From: Tetragonia tetragonoides | Lineage: Eukaryota; Streptophyta; Magnoliopsida; Caryophyllales; Aizoaceae | Assembly (NCBI GenBank): GCA_038025085.1 | Contig: CM076151.1 | Coordinates: 5,569,001 to 5,633,000, forward strand | DNA: 64,000 bases | Direction: 5' to 3' | In this document: positions 37,649 to 49,159 of the stretch, in pieces | How the letters are laid out: the number at the start of each line of letters is the position of its first letter | How positions within the stretch are numbered: position 1 is the stretch's first letter | Translations under genes and position numbers: made by a program | The notes under the pieces: model-generated | Database searches by the model: none | What the model was told of the DNA's origin: nothing | Seen by the model: only the letters and a program-made list of their open reading frames with translations

Positions 37649-39559
37649 TACCACGAGAGGGATAGAAAGGTTCAGTAATCTCCCCATTCCAAAGCACAGA
37701 TATAGAAGCACTAGTAATGCAACTCATAATTAAACTCACAAAGTGATTAGGAAAATTAAAACCAAGGAGGGTATCCCTAATAAAACCCCATTCAAGAGAG
37801 TCAAAGGCCTTTGTGAGATCAACCTTCATAGCCATAAGGTGATTCTTTTTTTTGCATTTCTTAATTGTATGAGCCATCTCTTGCGCAATAATAATATTAT
37901 CCCCAATATTTCTATTAGGGATGAAACTTGATTGAGAGTGACTAATAATCTTATCAAGAAAAGGCTCTATCCTGTTAGCTATGATCTTAGTAACAAGTTT
38001 GTAGATGGTGTTACAAAGACCAATGGGGCGAAAGTGAGACATTTGTGAGGGCGCCTTCTTTTTTGGAATGAGAGTAAGAAAAGAATAGCTTAATTCCATA
38101 GGTAGTTTACCAGAAACAAAGCAATTTTTTACTAGCTCGAAGACATGATCACCCAGAATAGTCCAGTATTTTTGAAAAAATAATGGTTGAATACCATCAG
38201 GACCTGGACATTTAAGAGGTGACATTTGAAAAAGAGCATATTTCACTTCCTCTTTAGTGATCTCACAATATATAGCATAACAATCATCAGTGTCAAGGCA
38301 CATAGGGCTAACGTAGGAGTTTGCCCACTTATGGGAATAATGCATAGAACTAAAAATATTCTCATAAAATTCTCTAGCCATGGTTTTTAGCTTATTTTCA
38401 TCAGAAATCCACAAACCAACTTGATCTTGAAGAGTTAGGATACGGCTACTGCTTTGTTTTATCTTTACAAGAATATGAAAGTATTTTGTGTTCCCATCTT
38501 TGAATTTAAAGCGGTCGTTACCCGCTTTTTGAGCCCAGCTAACACATTCCATATGCAACATACAATCATATTCAGCAATTAACTCCTTTTCTAAGTTAAT
38601 TAAAAACTGATTTGAGCGGTAACATAAGGCCCGTTGAACACCATCTAGACGAGCAATAATTCTCTTTTTTTTTAAGTAGGATACTACCAAAAACTTCAGT
38701 ACTCCATTTTTTTGCATTGTTAATAAAAGTATTGCTAGCATGATGATATAAGTCACTAACATTCCAACTAGATGAAACCACGTTTTTAAAGTCCGGATGC
38801 AGTGTCCAAGCATCCTTAAAGCGAAAAGGACGATTGATGCTAGGAGTCAAGTCATTATCAAGAGAAATAAGAAGAGGGCAGTGATCTGAAAAAGTACGAG
38901 GTAAGTAAGTTACCTTAGTGTTGGGGTAAATCTCAATCCAGGATGGGTTAGCTAGGGCACGATCAAGTCGTTCCCTAATAAGATCAAGCCCCTTACGCCC
39001 GTTGGTCCAGGTGAAAGCAGGACCACTGAAGCCCAAATCAATCAACTTGCAACGATCAGCCCAGTTGACAAAAGCACTACCCTGAGAGAGACGAAGAGGA
39101 CGACCACCCATCTTCTCCGATTGCGAAGTAACTTCGTTCAGATCACCAATAACCATCCAAGGGGTTGAGGTGGGGGAGGATCCACACTTAAATCCTTCCA
39201 ATAAGCGTCACGGGCAGGCTTATTACTTGGTGCATGAACCCCAGTGATGAGAACCTCTTGGATCATGGGGTTTAAACTTGAATAAAATGTGAAATGGTAT
39301 GGTGATGGACTTGAGAAGAGAACCTGAGTCACGTTCTCCATCTAGAACAACCAAATTCCACCTCGAGCCCCTGAGTTTGCAATAATTTGAAAATTCTAAT
39401 AAAACCTAGACGCTCTTTTGCTTGTCTTACACAAGATAAGGGCCCTTTAGCTTCTAAGAGAATGAAAACAGTAGGCCTGTGGGTATTATTCAAGTTGCAT
39501 GCATGACTTAGAAAAGTCTGTCCTGTGGCACCACGAACATTCCAGATTAAAATCCTCAT
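37649..39559 (-). pseudogene. LINE ORF2 N-terminal part: endonuclease and reverse transcriptase
   Basis: ORF2 begins at 39559 with MRILIWNVRGATG, the start of the AP-type endonuclease. Further on, WMVIGDLNEV and the SDHCPLLISL motif (the catalytic SDH region) lie in frames separated by shifts near 39340 and 39150. The reverse transcriptase follows with SPLKCPGPDG, FRPIGLCNTIYKL, SSFIPNRNIGDN and KVDLTKAFDSLEW, up to the LTR insertion point. Decay and the insertion make it non-functional. Confidence 0.87.
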
Positions 39560-40418
39560 ACAAGCAAGAATTTGTGGGGATGGTAGAGGATGGCTCTCCC
39601 TCATAAGCCCTTTCCCTTTGTCGTTCCTCTGCGTCACATTGCTGCTCTGCCCCTGATGTTTTTGCATGGCTAGAGTTAGAGGGTCCTCGGTCAATGTTGG
39701 TATTGCCAAGATCTGTACATTCGTGTAATGCTGATAAAACTGATAGTCCATCTCGAGTCTCACATTTGTCACTTCTTCTCGAATGTGAAATAGGGTGACT
39801 AGATTTGGCATTCTTGAAGCATTCACCCCTATCTTTTCTGATCCCAAGAGAAAACTCCGAAGGTTTCTTGAGGTTGGAGTGATGATATTTGGTTGTGGCT
39901 TGGTGAGATAAAGGGGAGATGGAGATCGGACATGTTGAACCGCCATAGTCTTCATTAATGCTGTTTGGATGTGGAATCTCTGCTCCGAGGTTATAAACGG
40001 CTGGGCTAGAAGGTTCCAAAGGTCCGGTGTTGGAAATGAAGGAAAGAGATTGAGGGTCAATGGTGAGTTGCGATGATGATGGTGAGAGTGGGAGGGTGGA
40101 TGATGATGTTGAACCAGAGGTGAGTGATTGTGGGACTGGTTCGAAATATTGTGGGAGCTTGCCATGGTTGATTGATGGTGTTGATGGTAATTGCGGTTTT
40201 GGCGAGTATCCAGAGGGACACTCTGAGCTCTTTTTTGCCTCTGCCTGTACATTCTTAGGAGGAGTAATGGCACTAGAGTTATCTAAAGGAGAAGATGGAG
40301 AAGTTAATGCACTGGCCTTGGGTGAAGGAATGGGCTTATAATATACCCGTGGGTTTTTCCTTCGAGTCGACTTCATAAAAGAACTACCAATGGGATTGCG
40401 AGGCCTGTCTTGGGGCAT
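39560..40418 (-). pseudogene. Region between LINE ORF1 and ORF2, low-complexity ORF1 tail
   Basis: Two overlapping Ser/Pro/His-rich minus-strand frames are open here. One, at 40418-39486, looks like the proline- and serine-rich tail that plant LINE ORF1 proteins often carry; the other runs into the endonuclease start. Which is genuine cannot be decided by eye, since the ORF1 frame stops at 40637. Confidence 0.5.
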
Positions 40419-40636
40419 GGAGGGAACACTATTGCCAAGTGTATCAACTGCACCTGCTGTAGAGGAAGAAGAAGGGGTTCCGTGTAATTTTTACTCAGCA
40501 AAACCCACCTATTGGAAGAAATAGGTACGCTAGGGTTTGTAGATTTTGGGTTATTTAAAACTTATTTTTTTCTATTAACCACCGACTTACCCCTCTTAAT
40601 GGGCCCAGGATTAACGTGAGTGGCGACGTGTTGCTT

Positions 40637-41806
40637 TCAAATTTGGGTTTTCCTCTTATTGGTTACAGTAAGACAAGGTCCATACTCCACCTTAGAAGAA
40701 TTACTTGCTTCTAAAGGATTTTGTGCAGGTTGAGAGACATGGGCCCCAGATGAATTTGTCTTATTTGTTTCATTCTTTCCTTTTGTTGTTTCTACTGTGT
40801 TCTGCACAGTAGACTCCATTAGACTAGACTCATGATTAGCAACCATAGTGTTGACAGTGGGACAAAGAGAAGGATGAGTACAATTTCCTTTATCATGGCC
40901 AATACGTCCGCAATTAAAACATAGTAGATGAACATTTTCATAGGTTACTTGTTGCCAAGCATCAGTAACCCAGACTTGAGTAACTAGGGGTTTAGATAAA
41001 TCCAACTCAATACATACCCTAGCATATCTTCCCCGTCCAATTGTATCGATTGCAAAATCAAGTTTAATAGGACGGCCTATCACTTTAGCGATTTCATAGA
41101 GAGCCATTTTTTCAAAATATTCAATAGGTAATTCTGGAAAACGAACCCAAATGGAGACGAAATTAAAGGGATTTGTGGAAGGCCTAAAATTTGGACGCCG
41201 TCGCGCAAGCATTAGACAATGATCAAAAATAAACCAAGGACCACCAAAAAGAACCTTAGTTAAATCTCTTTGATCACTAAATCTAAACAAGAAAGTGCCA
41301 TGGCCAATATCAATAGTTTCAATATGACCTTTAGGTTGCCACATCCTTAAAATGCGTTGTTGCAAAAATCCTAGTGAAACATCTTTACCCATAAGGCGAC
41401 CCATGATAGCATCTTTCCAAGGGAGACGTAGTTTCATCAGCGTCTCCTTTGAGAAATTAACCACCAATGGGGAATGAGAACTATGGATTTCTTCATCATT
41501 CCAATCCAATGCTGAAGCAGCTATTACCGTTGCATCGTCAATTCATCTTGAAGATCCTGCAACGACATCTCTAAACGAGAATTTATCATTGAGGTTCTTC
41601 GAATTGGCACCCTGATCATCTTTGTTTGAATCAAACATAGTCACATCTGGATTAGGGAGTGAATTAGAAGACAAAGTAGTCTTATGTTGCTCCAAAACTA
41701 GATCCATTGCTGAAGCTGAGGTTTGTAAATTGTCCCGTAGGTCATGGCTTGCAATTTCCAAATTTTTACAATTTGGATTTGGGTCAGGAGGTTGTTTTAA
41801 ATCCAT
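40637..41806 (-). pseudogene. LINE ORF1 (DUF4283 + CCHC zinc knuckle), one in-frame stop
   Basis: The frame starts at the ATG at 41806 (MDLKQPPDP). A TGA at 41545-41543 interrupts it, and the same frame then continues to 40637. The second part shows the DUF4283 fold found in plant LINE ORF1 (IDIGHGTFLFRFSDQRD, WVRFPELPIEYF) and the CCHC knuckle CFNCGRIGHDKGNC (CX2CX4HX4C). In an active element this protein would coat the LINE RNA. Confidence 0.85.
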
Positions 41807-41950
41807 ATAAGCTGTCTAAATAAAAGTTTTTGGGCAGAAAATTGAAACAAGGGAAGAAAGAAAAAAGACTCGCTTTCTAATCAAGTTGATTCCCAGAGCC
41901 TCCCTACCAGAAGCAGAGAGGGTTATCCCTGATTACCAAAAACATAAAGA

Positions 41951-42322
41951 GAGAGAAAGTCATACTATCACATCGATCATCTATATAGTCCCTCAATGTT
42001 GGATGATACTAATGAAATTGGATGCTATATTGAGAAAATAGAGATAACAAAGGAAACCTCATTCAAAAAAGAAACAAAAGTATTCAAAATATTCTCTTTT
42101 GTGGAGAATAATACAGGCATCCGTATCGATTTTATGATATACAACTAGTTCTAATTGTATTTCGAGTCGATATAAAGTTAAGCATTTTATTTGCAACTAT
42201 AGTCCATAACCACCCGAATTTATTTTTTCAACTTGTACAACTATCACTTGACAACATATTGAAACATCAAAAAAAAATTAAAATTGCGGTGATGTGCATT
42301 TGGTGATGTTCAAATGTCCAAG
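41951..42322. other. Spacer between the two head-to-head LINEs
   Basis: About 370 bases of AT-rich DNA, possibly including the outermost 5' part of the minus-strand LINE. No gene is seen. Confidence 0.5.
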
Positions 42323-42339
42323 TTTCATCCTACTTCATG
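42323..42339. repeat. Left 17-bp target-site duplication of the plus-strand LINE
   Basis: TTTCATCCTACTTCATG here is repeated exactly at 48019-48035, just after a short A-run. This length is typical of L1 target-primed insertion. Confidence 0.92.
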
Positions 42340-42560
42340 TCTACAAGCGATTTTTCTCTCCCTAGGGTAAGGTGAGAGAGTTTAGGGTTTCTGCGAGTGA
42401 CAGGGTGCTACTCCTGGTGTGAGCGGTGGCCTTGACAGGTTCGAGCGACAGAGAACAGCGGTGAAGACGGTTCGAGGGTCAAGTAACTGGGCTCGTGACG
42501 CGATTGTGAGTGTGTGTGACGTGGTTGGTTTAGGGTTTTCTCTTTGTTGCAACCTTCTCC

Positions 42561-43937
42561 ACGGCTGAGTCTCTATCCAAGGACTGGGCCAAGTTGAATT
42601 TGACGGAGGAGGAGGACCGTGTGGTGGTGGCGAAGGGGAAGAAAGTCATCGGCGCTGACAAGAAAATCCAATTGAGTATGGCTGGTCGAATTATGACACA
42701 AAAACCCTTCAATATTAGGGCTTTCAAGATGGTGATTGAGAAGATCTGGAAACCTCGCAAGGGGTTCGCAATCATTGACCTGGATGCTAGGACCTTTATC
42801 TTTCAGTTTGAAGATGACAAGGATAGGCAATGGGTATTGGAACACCAGCCATGGTGCTTCGATAATCATCTGTTGGTACTTTGTGAGATCAAAGGGCATG
42901 AAGTCCTTGAGGACCTGTCTTTTACTAAGAGCAGATTTTGGGTGAAAGTCATGAACGTACCCTTTGAGGCTAGGGACATGGATGTTGCTGAACTTATTGG
43001 TAATTCAATTGGTCGTTTCTTGGAACTTGATCCTACTGATTATGGGTGGGATACAGCCATGAACTTGATCCTACGACGTGGAATGAAGATGGAGTTTGAT
43101 GATATTGGAGAGACATGGTTACAGTTCAAATACAGATACCTTCCGAACTTCTGCTACGCTTGTGGCCACATAGGACACCTAGACAGAGAATGTGAGGTGT
43201 ATGGTGATGAGGAAATCAAGGCTAATTGTCTCCAATATGGTCCATGGCTACGTGCAACACCAAATAAAGGAGTAAGGAGGCAGTCTAATGAAGAACGGGC
43301 GAAAAATCAAAGACTTTTTGCTACTTTGTCTAAGGTGGATCTCCCTTCATGCAGGAAAGTGTTGCATCTTGATGAGAAGGACAACGTTACAAACAATACA
43401 CAGTCAAGGGGTATTTTTCATGGGTCAAAGGGGGATTCTGGGAGAGTAGTGAGGAGTTATGGGGATGAGAGCGAGGGTGTATATTGTGGTGAGGAGCCTG
43501 GGGTAAACACGGGAAAGAGTGATAGTGTAGACGCTGCTGTTGGTTCAAAAAATACAGAAGAGGGGAATGCTAGTGAGGGACGTGATGAGGGTGAGGAAGC
43601 GGTTCCTAATCTTTGCTCACTTTCTCTCGATGATGGGGGGAGGGTTGTGTTTAATGTGGGAAGCAATTATACCACTAACAAGCTGAAACAAGGGGGGAAA
43701 ATGAGTTCCAAGGGGCGTAAATGGAAGAGGCAAGCTAGGAGTAATACTGGGGATGGGGCTTCGGAGAATAGGGAGGGAAGTGGACTTGGGGGCAACAGTA
43801 AGAGGGAGCGTGGGGGTGAAGAGGCTGTCGACATGATGGTGGATGCAGGTCTGCCTAAGAAAGTTCACGTTGAGGTTTGTGATTTACTGGCCAGTACGAC
43901 GGAGTCTGGCGAGGCCCAGGCCCGCCAAGCGCAATGA
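42561..43937 (+). pseudogene. LINE ORF1 (DUF4283 + CCHC), start codon lost
   Basis: An intact frame of about 458 codons encodes the gag-like RNA-binding protein: DUF4283 region (DLDARTFIFQFEDDKDRQWV, FWVKVMNVPFE), CCHC knuckle CYACGHIGHLDREC at 43152-43193, then an acidic and basic low-complexity tail. No ATG opens the frame before 42679. At 42561 an ACG stands before AESLSKDWAKLNLTEEE, where family members usually have a Met. The stop overlaps the ORF2 start as ATGA (43934-43937). Confidence 0.87.
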
Positions 43938-46900
43938 GCATCCTAAGCCTTAACTGCCGGGGGCTGGGCCGTCCTCGTGCAGTGATGCTACTCCGTGATT
44001 TGGTGCGGAGTGAGGCCCCGTCTATCATCTTTTTGTCCGAAAAGAAGATGAGTGGACGTGAAATGAAGAGTGTTCGGAATAAGTTACATGATTTTGATGG
44101 CTACTTTGTTGATAGTGCTGGGCGAGCTGGTGGTCTAGCATTATTTTGGAGGAGAACAGTTACTATTCAATTGCTTTCTAGCTCGCTTCACCATATTGAC
44201 GTAATGGTGGAACGCGGAGTTGGGAATAGTGGTTGGCGACTTACGGGTTTTTATGGTTGGCCTGAGGTCTCTAATCGTCATCTCTCGTGGGAATTGCATG
44301 GTATTTTAGCAGAGGAGAGGAGTGATCCTTGGGTGTGCATTGGGGATTTTAATGAGATACTTTTTGCTAATGAGATGTTAGGGAGGAATGAGCGAGCCCA
44401 CTGGAAAATGCGTGCTTTTCGTGAAGCTGTGGACGTGGGTGGGTTTCGTGATATTCGTTTTGAAGGTCCTGCTTATACGTATGATAATGGAAGAGATGTG
44501 TGAATAACACTCAGTCACTTCTTGATCGTGCCCTTGCCACAGATGCTTGGCTAGATCTTTTTCCTAGATCGAAGGTGATTAATCTTGAACGCGAATGGTC
44601 GGACCACTCTCCTATCAAACTCATTCTTGAAGGAGAGAGGAGACAACGGAGGGACACCAAACTGTTCCGCTTCGAACAGCTATGGATGGAGCATAGCCAA
44701 TGCGAGGATGTTGTTCGTGAGGCATGGGTCGGTTTTGGCCCGTCTGTTATGGAGCGTATTGCAGGGTGTGCGGCCGAGCTTAAGAGCTGGAGCACGAGTA
44801 CTTTTGGTAAGGTGTTTAAGGAACTGAAACAAAAGAGGAAGAGATTGAAAATGTTAAATGTTGGAGGGCTAGCATCTCAGTACCTTGAGGAGAGGAAAAA
44901 GGTACGTAGGGACATAGAAAATCTTGTGAAGGAGGAAGAGTTACTATGGCAGCAGCGTTCTAGAGTACTTTGGCTTGACGCAGGAGATAAAAACACGGGT
45001 TTCTTTCACAATAGAGCGTCCAGTCGAAAGGAGAAGAACACAATTTGTGAGCTACCGGATGGTGATGGGGAGCTTAAACAAGGTGATTATGAAGTAGGGC
45101 GTATAGCAAATAATTACTTTGGTGAGCTGTTCTCGTCTTCGAACCTGTCTAATATGGATGTCGCTCTTCTCGGAGTGGATTCCCGGGTGACCGCGGACAT
45201 GAACGCCGACCTTCGTAGAGCCTACACAAAAGACGAGGTCAAAGAGGCTTTGAGCCAAATGCATCCGCTCAAGGCCCCTGGGCCCGATGGCATGTGTCCC
45301 TTATTTTTTCAGTCTTATTGGCATATTGTGGGAGATAGCATTTGTCAGTTAGTGCTAGATTTTCTTAATGGGGGGTCGATGCCTGATAATCTGAACCATA
45401 CTTTTTATTGTGTTGATCCCCAAAAAAAAGAAGCCAGAATTTATAACGGAGTTTCGACCTATTAGTTTGTGCAATGTAGTTTATAAATTAATCTCCAAGG
45501 TTCTTGCTAATAGGTTGAAATCTTTTTTACCTGGCATTATTTCTTTAAATCAAAGTTCTTTTACGCCTGGTCGCTTGATTACAGATAATGTTCTTATGGC
45601 ATTCGAGACGTTTCACTATATGAAGAATTCGCCATCCATGGCTGGGTTTTGTGCTCTGAAACTGGACATGGCAAAGGCGTACGATAGAGTGGAGTGGGTC
45701 TTTTTGGAAGCGGTTTTACACAAGCTTGGTTTTGATGCAGGTTGGGTTGACCGGGTGATGAGCTGTGTACGGTCTGTGTCATTTAGCATTCTTATTAATG
45801 GATGCCCGTCCGATAATTTTCTACCTAGTAGAGGGCTTCGTCAAGGGGATCCCATCTCCCCGTACTTGTTTCTCTTATGTGCGGAAGTGTTCTCTGGGCT
45901 TTTGCGTCGAGCGGCGAAAGTTGGTGCTATTAACGGAGTGAGAATCTGTCCCCATGCTCCTCCGTTAACGCATCTTTTTTTCGCGGACGATAACCTTCTG
46001 TTCTTCAAGGCGAACGAAACACAAGCGAGAGGTGTGGCTGACATTATCGATCTCTATGAGAAGGCTTCTGGTCAACTTGTGAGTCGTATGAAATCTCAAG
46101 CTTGGTTTAGCAAAGGTGTTGGGTCCAACGCAAGAGAGAGTGTGAAGCTGGCTTTGAATGTTGAAAGAAGTGGACTGCCATACCAGATGCTTAGGGCTAC
46201 CAACTATTGTGGGTAGGTCCAAGAAGGTGTTATATGGTCCACTTAAAGAACGACTTTGGAAGAAGTTACAAGGATGGAAAGACTTGTTGTTATCAAAAGC
46301 GGGTCGGGAGATTATGATAAAGGCAGTGGCCCAATCTGTTCCCACCTACGTGATGAGTGTGTTTAAATTACCAACAAGTTTTTGTAACGAGGTTCGCTCT
46401 ATGGTATCTCAATTCTTCTGGGGCCAAAAGAAGAATGAGAGAAAAATACACTGGTTAGCGTGGAAGAAGTTGTGCTCTCTGAAGAAGCAAGGTGGCCTTG
46501 GTTTCCGGGATTTTAAGATGTTTAACTGGGCATTGCTTGGCAAGCAAGCATGGCGTCTCTTTAATGGTGAATGTGGGCTACTGGGACAAATGCTCCGTGC
46601 CCGCTATTTTCCAAATGGAAAGTTCAGTTCCACGCTAGTTGGCTCCAACCCCAGTTATTCTTGGCGTGGAATCAGTGAGGTGCGATGGGTGCTACAAAAA
46701 GGAATGGGATGGCGTGTTGGCAATGGACACAATATAAAGATTTGGGAGGACCCATGGCTGGTGGGTGCTGGCTCAAGGAAGATTATTACGCCTCGAGGTG
46801 ACGGAGATAGTGCTCAACGTGTGGCCGAGTTCATTGATACAGAAAATAGATGTTGCAATATTGACATGTTGAGAACTTGTTTCCTCCCAGTGGATGTTGA

Positions 46901-47987
46901 TCGAATCCTTTCTATCCCACTTAGCCATCGGCTTCCTCATGATGCAGCCTATTGGGCATGGGAGAAAAATGGGGATTACTCGGTGAAAAGCTGCTATCAT
47001 GGAATTATGGCGTGTTCTGACGCTATGGAGCTTGCTTCGTCCTCGTCACCTGATCATTCTATCTGGAACAAGATTTGGAGCACAACTCTGCCACGTGTGA
47101 AGACGTTCCTATGGCGTGCTTGCAATGAGGCTCTACCCACCCGAGTGGGGCTTCATATAAGAATACCTGCCATTGAGGAATCATGTAGCTTGTGTGACCA
47201 TCCTCGCGAATGTGGCCTCCATTCATTCCGTCTTTGTCCATTTGCGGAAGCAGTTTGGGAGGCGAGTGGGCTGCAGGTCTTGAATATTGGAGTGAGGGGA
47301 TCAGTTCGCGATCGGGTAGAGGAGGTTCGTTTGCAGCTCGACGCTACCCAGTTTGATCGTTTTGCTACTATTATGTGGGCAGTCTGGAGTATGAGGAATA
47401 AGCGCATTCAAACGCCAGAGGAGGTGATTGAGTATGCACTCAAACAACTGAGTGGGACTTCGGTGAGGGGCAACCTGCAGATGGGACGACAAGCTTCCCA
47501 CCCAAAAGCTTGGTCCCCTCCCTCCGAGAAACGCCTTTAAGGTGAACGTGGATGCAGGTAAGATCAATGGCATGGGTTCGAGTATTGTCATAATCTGTCG
47601 TGATAGTGAAGGGATACCAGTTGTAGGAGCTTCGTGGATGCGAAAATCGCTGAAGCTAATGCGGTATTTAAGGGCCTGCAATTAGCGGCTACGTATGGGT
47701 TGGGCTCGATAGTCATCGAGTCTGACAACATTTCTGTTATTAATGCTTTGAAGTCTAGTATTAGAGGGTCTACTTCTTTCCATCTAGTTGTAGAGGACAT
47801 CCTCGAGTTAGCGTTAAGTTTTGAGTCAGTTGTGTGGTCGTTTGTTCGTAGAGATGGTAATAAAGTAGCTCATGAGCTTGCTCACTTGCAACCATGGGTG
47901 GTAGGGAGTAGATTGTGGTCTTCGAATTTACCGAGTGTCATAGAGGATGTAATCAAGTCTGATATTATTCAATTAATGGAAAGCTAA
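43934..47987 (+). pseudogene. LINE ORF2: endonuclease, reverse transcriptase, zf-RVT, RNase H
   Basis: ORF2 starts MSILSLNCRGLGRPRAV (endonuclease) and shows CIGDFNEI and EREWSDHSPIKLIL, then the reverse transcriptase with HPLKAPGPDG, FRPISLCNVVYKL, KLDMAKAYDRVEW, GLRQGDPISPYLF and the catalytic FADD. zf-RVT (WSTTLPRVKTFLW, CSLCDHPRE) and RNase H follow, ending at a stop at 47987. Frameshifts lie near 44500, 45425 (in an eight-A run), 46190 and at one or more sites around 47540-47640. All domains are otherwise recognisable along their length. Confidence 0.9.
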
Positions 47988-48084
47988 CCGCGGTTGTGGC
48001 TTTGAATTCAAAAAAAATTTTCATCCTACTTCATGAAATCATGATACCTGCAAAACAATGAAGTAAAATGCAATAGGTTCTAGG

Positions 48085-48771
48085 TAGACCTGTCAATTCC
48101 CGACTCGACCCGAAAATCCGACCCGACCCGACCCGTTTTTTCAGGGTTCTGACATTGATTTTCCGACCCGGAACCCGGTTTGACCCGAACCTGATTAACC
48201 CGGTGTTTTTGGGTCAAACCCGACTCGTTAGTGGGTCGGCCCGTTTGACCCGAAAAATAGAACAATTTTCAATTATAAACAAAAAGTTCGACTAAAATAT
48301 CCTATAAAACATATAAAATCTTTTTTTTTTTTTTTTTAATTTCATTAGCATTTTCTCTACCTCTTTATTCTCTCAAAATAAGAAATTTTGCTTTTAACTA
48401 CGCTAAAATGGACGGAAATATAAAGTATAACTTATCGAATGATTAAACAAAATATAAAGAATATCATATACTTGTATAAACATACCAAAACATGAAAATA
48501 TATACGTACGAAGTTAATACAAGTTATAAATTAGAGTATATATTTGCAAATATACCATTTGGAAGCATAAATTGGCTATATAATTGACGAAAAAAATAAA
48601 ATATATTGGGTCACTCGACACGGTGGGTCGATCCGAACCCGACAACACTGGGTCAGGCCGTTACGGTCGAGCATTTCTCAACCTGAACCCGAAATGACCC
48701 GACCCGCTAGGATCCTAACCCGACATGACCCTAACCCGAACCCAACCCGCTGGACCCAATTGACAGGTCTA
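48085..48771. mobile_element. hAT-type non-autonomous element with GACCCG-rich ends, perfect TIR and 8-bp duplication
   Basis: The 687-base element has TAGACCTGTCAATT at the left and its exact inverse AATTGACAGGTCTA at the right. Perfect 8-base duplications GTTCTAGG flank it (48077-48084 and 48772-48779). Dense (A)CCCGA repeats lie inside both ends around an AT-rich core. It begins about 50 bases beyond the plus-strand LINE duplication. Confidence 0.95.
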
Positions 48772-48779
48772 GTTCTAGG

Positions 48780-49159
48780 TACTAGGAGTATCGTCCTCAA
48801 CCGTAAAATAAGAGTTTAATTCTTATTAGCCTTTCTGCCTCCTTTTATCTCAACCAAAAGATAATGATAAATGGGGAGTGATCGGGCCGGAAGTAGATAA
48901 TTGGGCCAAACTAAATCCATTGGTTTGAGCAGCCCATTAGGAGCCAAGCAATTTAGCCCAATGTTTAGCACTCACATAGTGACATGACATTGATCGCACT
49001 CATATTTCCGAAACAACACCCATACCCACACCCACACCCACACTCACACCCACACCCACACCCAGAAACCAACCAGGCCACAGTTTACTCCTCGGCTGCT
49101 GTCTCAAAGCAGCATCACGAGAGAGAGAGGAGAGAGAGAGAGGAGAGCGAGAGACAACA
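48780..49159. other. Promoter and leader region of the PABN gene
   Basis: No clear TATA box. It contains the CACCCA hexamer tract at 49016-49065 and a GAGAGA-rich leader just before the ATG. Confidence 0.5.
49016..49065 (+). repeat. (CACCCA)n hexamer tract upstream of PABN
   Basis: About eight CACCCA-type units with minor variants (CATACCCA, CACTCACA) lie 95-145 bases before the start codon. Confidence 0.9.

Larger units (their letters stand above)
30428..41950 (-). mobile_element. L1-type LINE retrotransposon, decayed and interrupted by an LTR element
   Basis: Read on the minus strand the order is 5' untranslated region, ORF1 (gag-like, 41806 onward), endonuclease, reverse transcriptase, zf-RVT, RNase H, 3' end near 30428. 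The reverse transcriptase is cut at 37649/32845 by a 4.79-kb insertion (32851-37643); removing it and one copy of CCTAA rejoins the frame. Several frameshifts and one in-frame stop show it is inactive. The 5' boundary is approximate. Confidence 0.9.
42340..48018 (+). mobile_element. L1-type LINE retrotransposon, essentially full length
   Basis: The 5.68-kb element runs from a 5' untranslated region with CTCTCC/GAGAG motifs through ORF1, ORF2 (endonuclease, reverse transcriptase, zf-RVT, RNase H) to a short A-run at 48010-48017. A perfect 17-base target-site duplication bounds it, so both ends are known. ORF2 carries several frameshifts and ORF1 has lost its expected start codon, so it is inactive. 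Confidence 0.93.

Noticed and set aside
30380..41990. Target-site duplication of the minus-strand LINE
   Set aside because: ATACTAT(T/C) words occur on both sides, but they are short and not placed exactly at the ends.
42530..42899. Minus-strand frames opposite LINE ORF1
   Set aside because: Antisense shadows of the genuine ORF1 frame.
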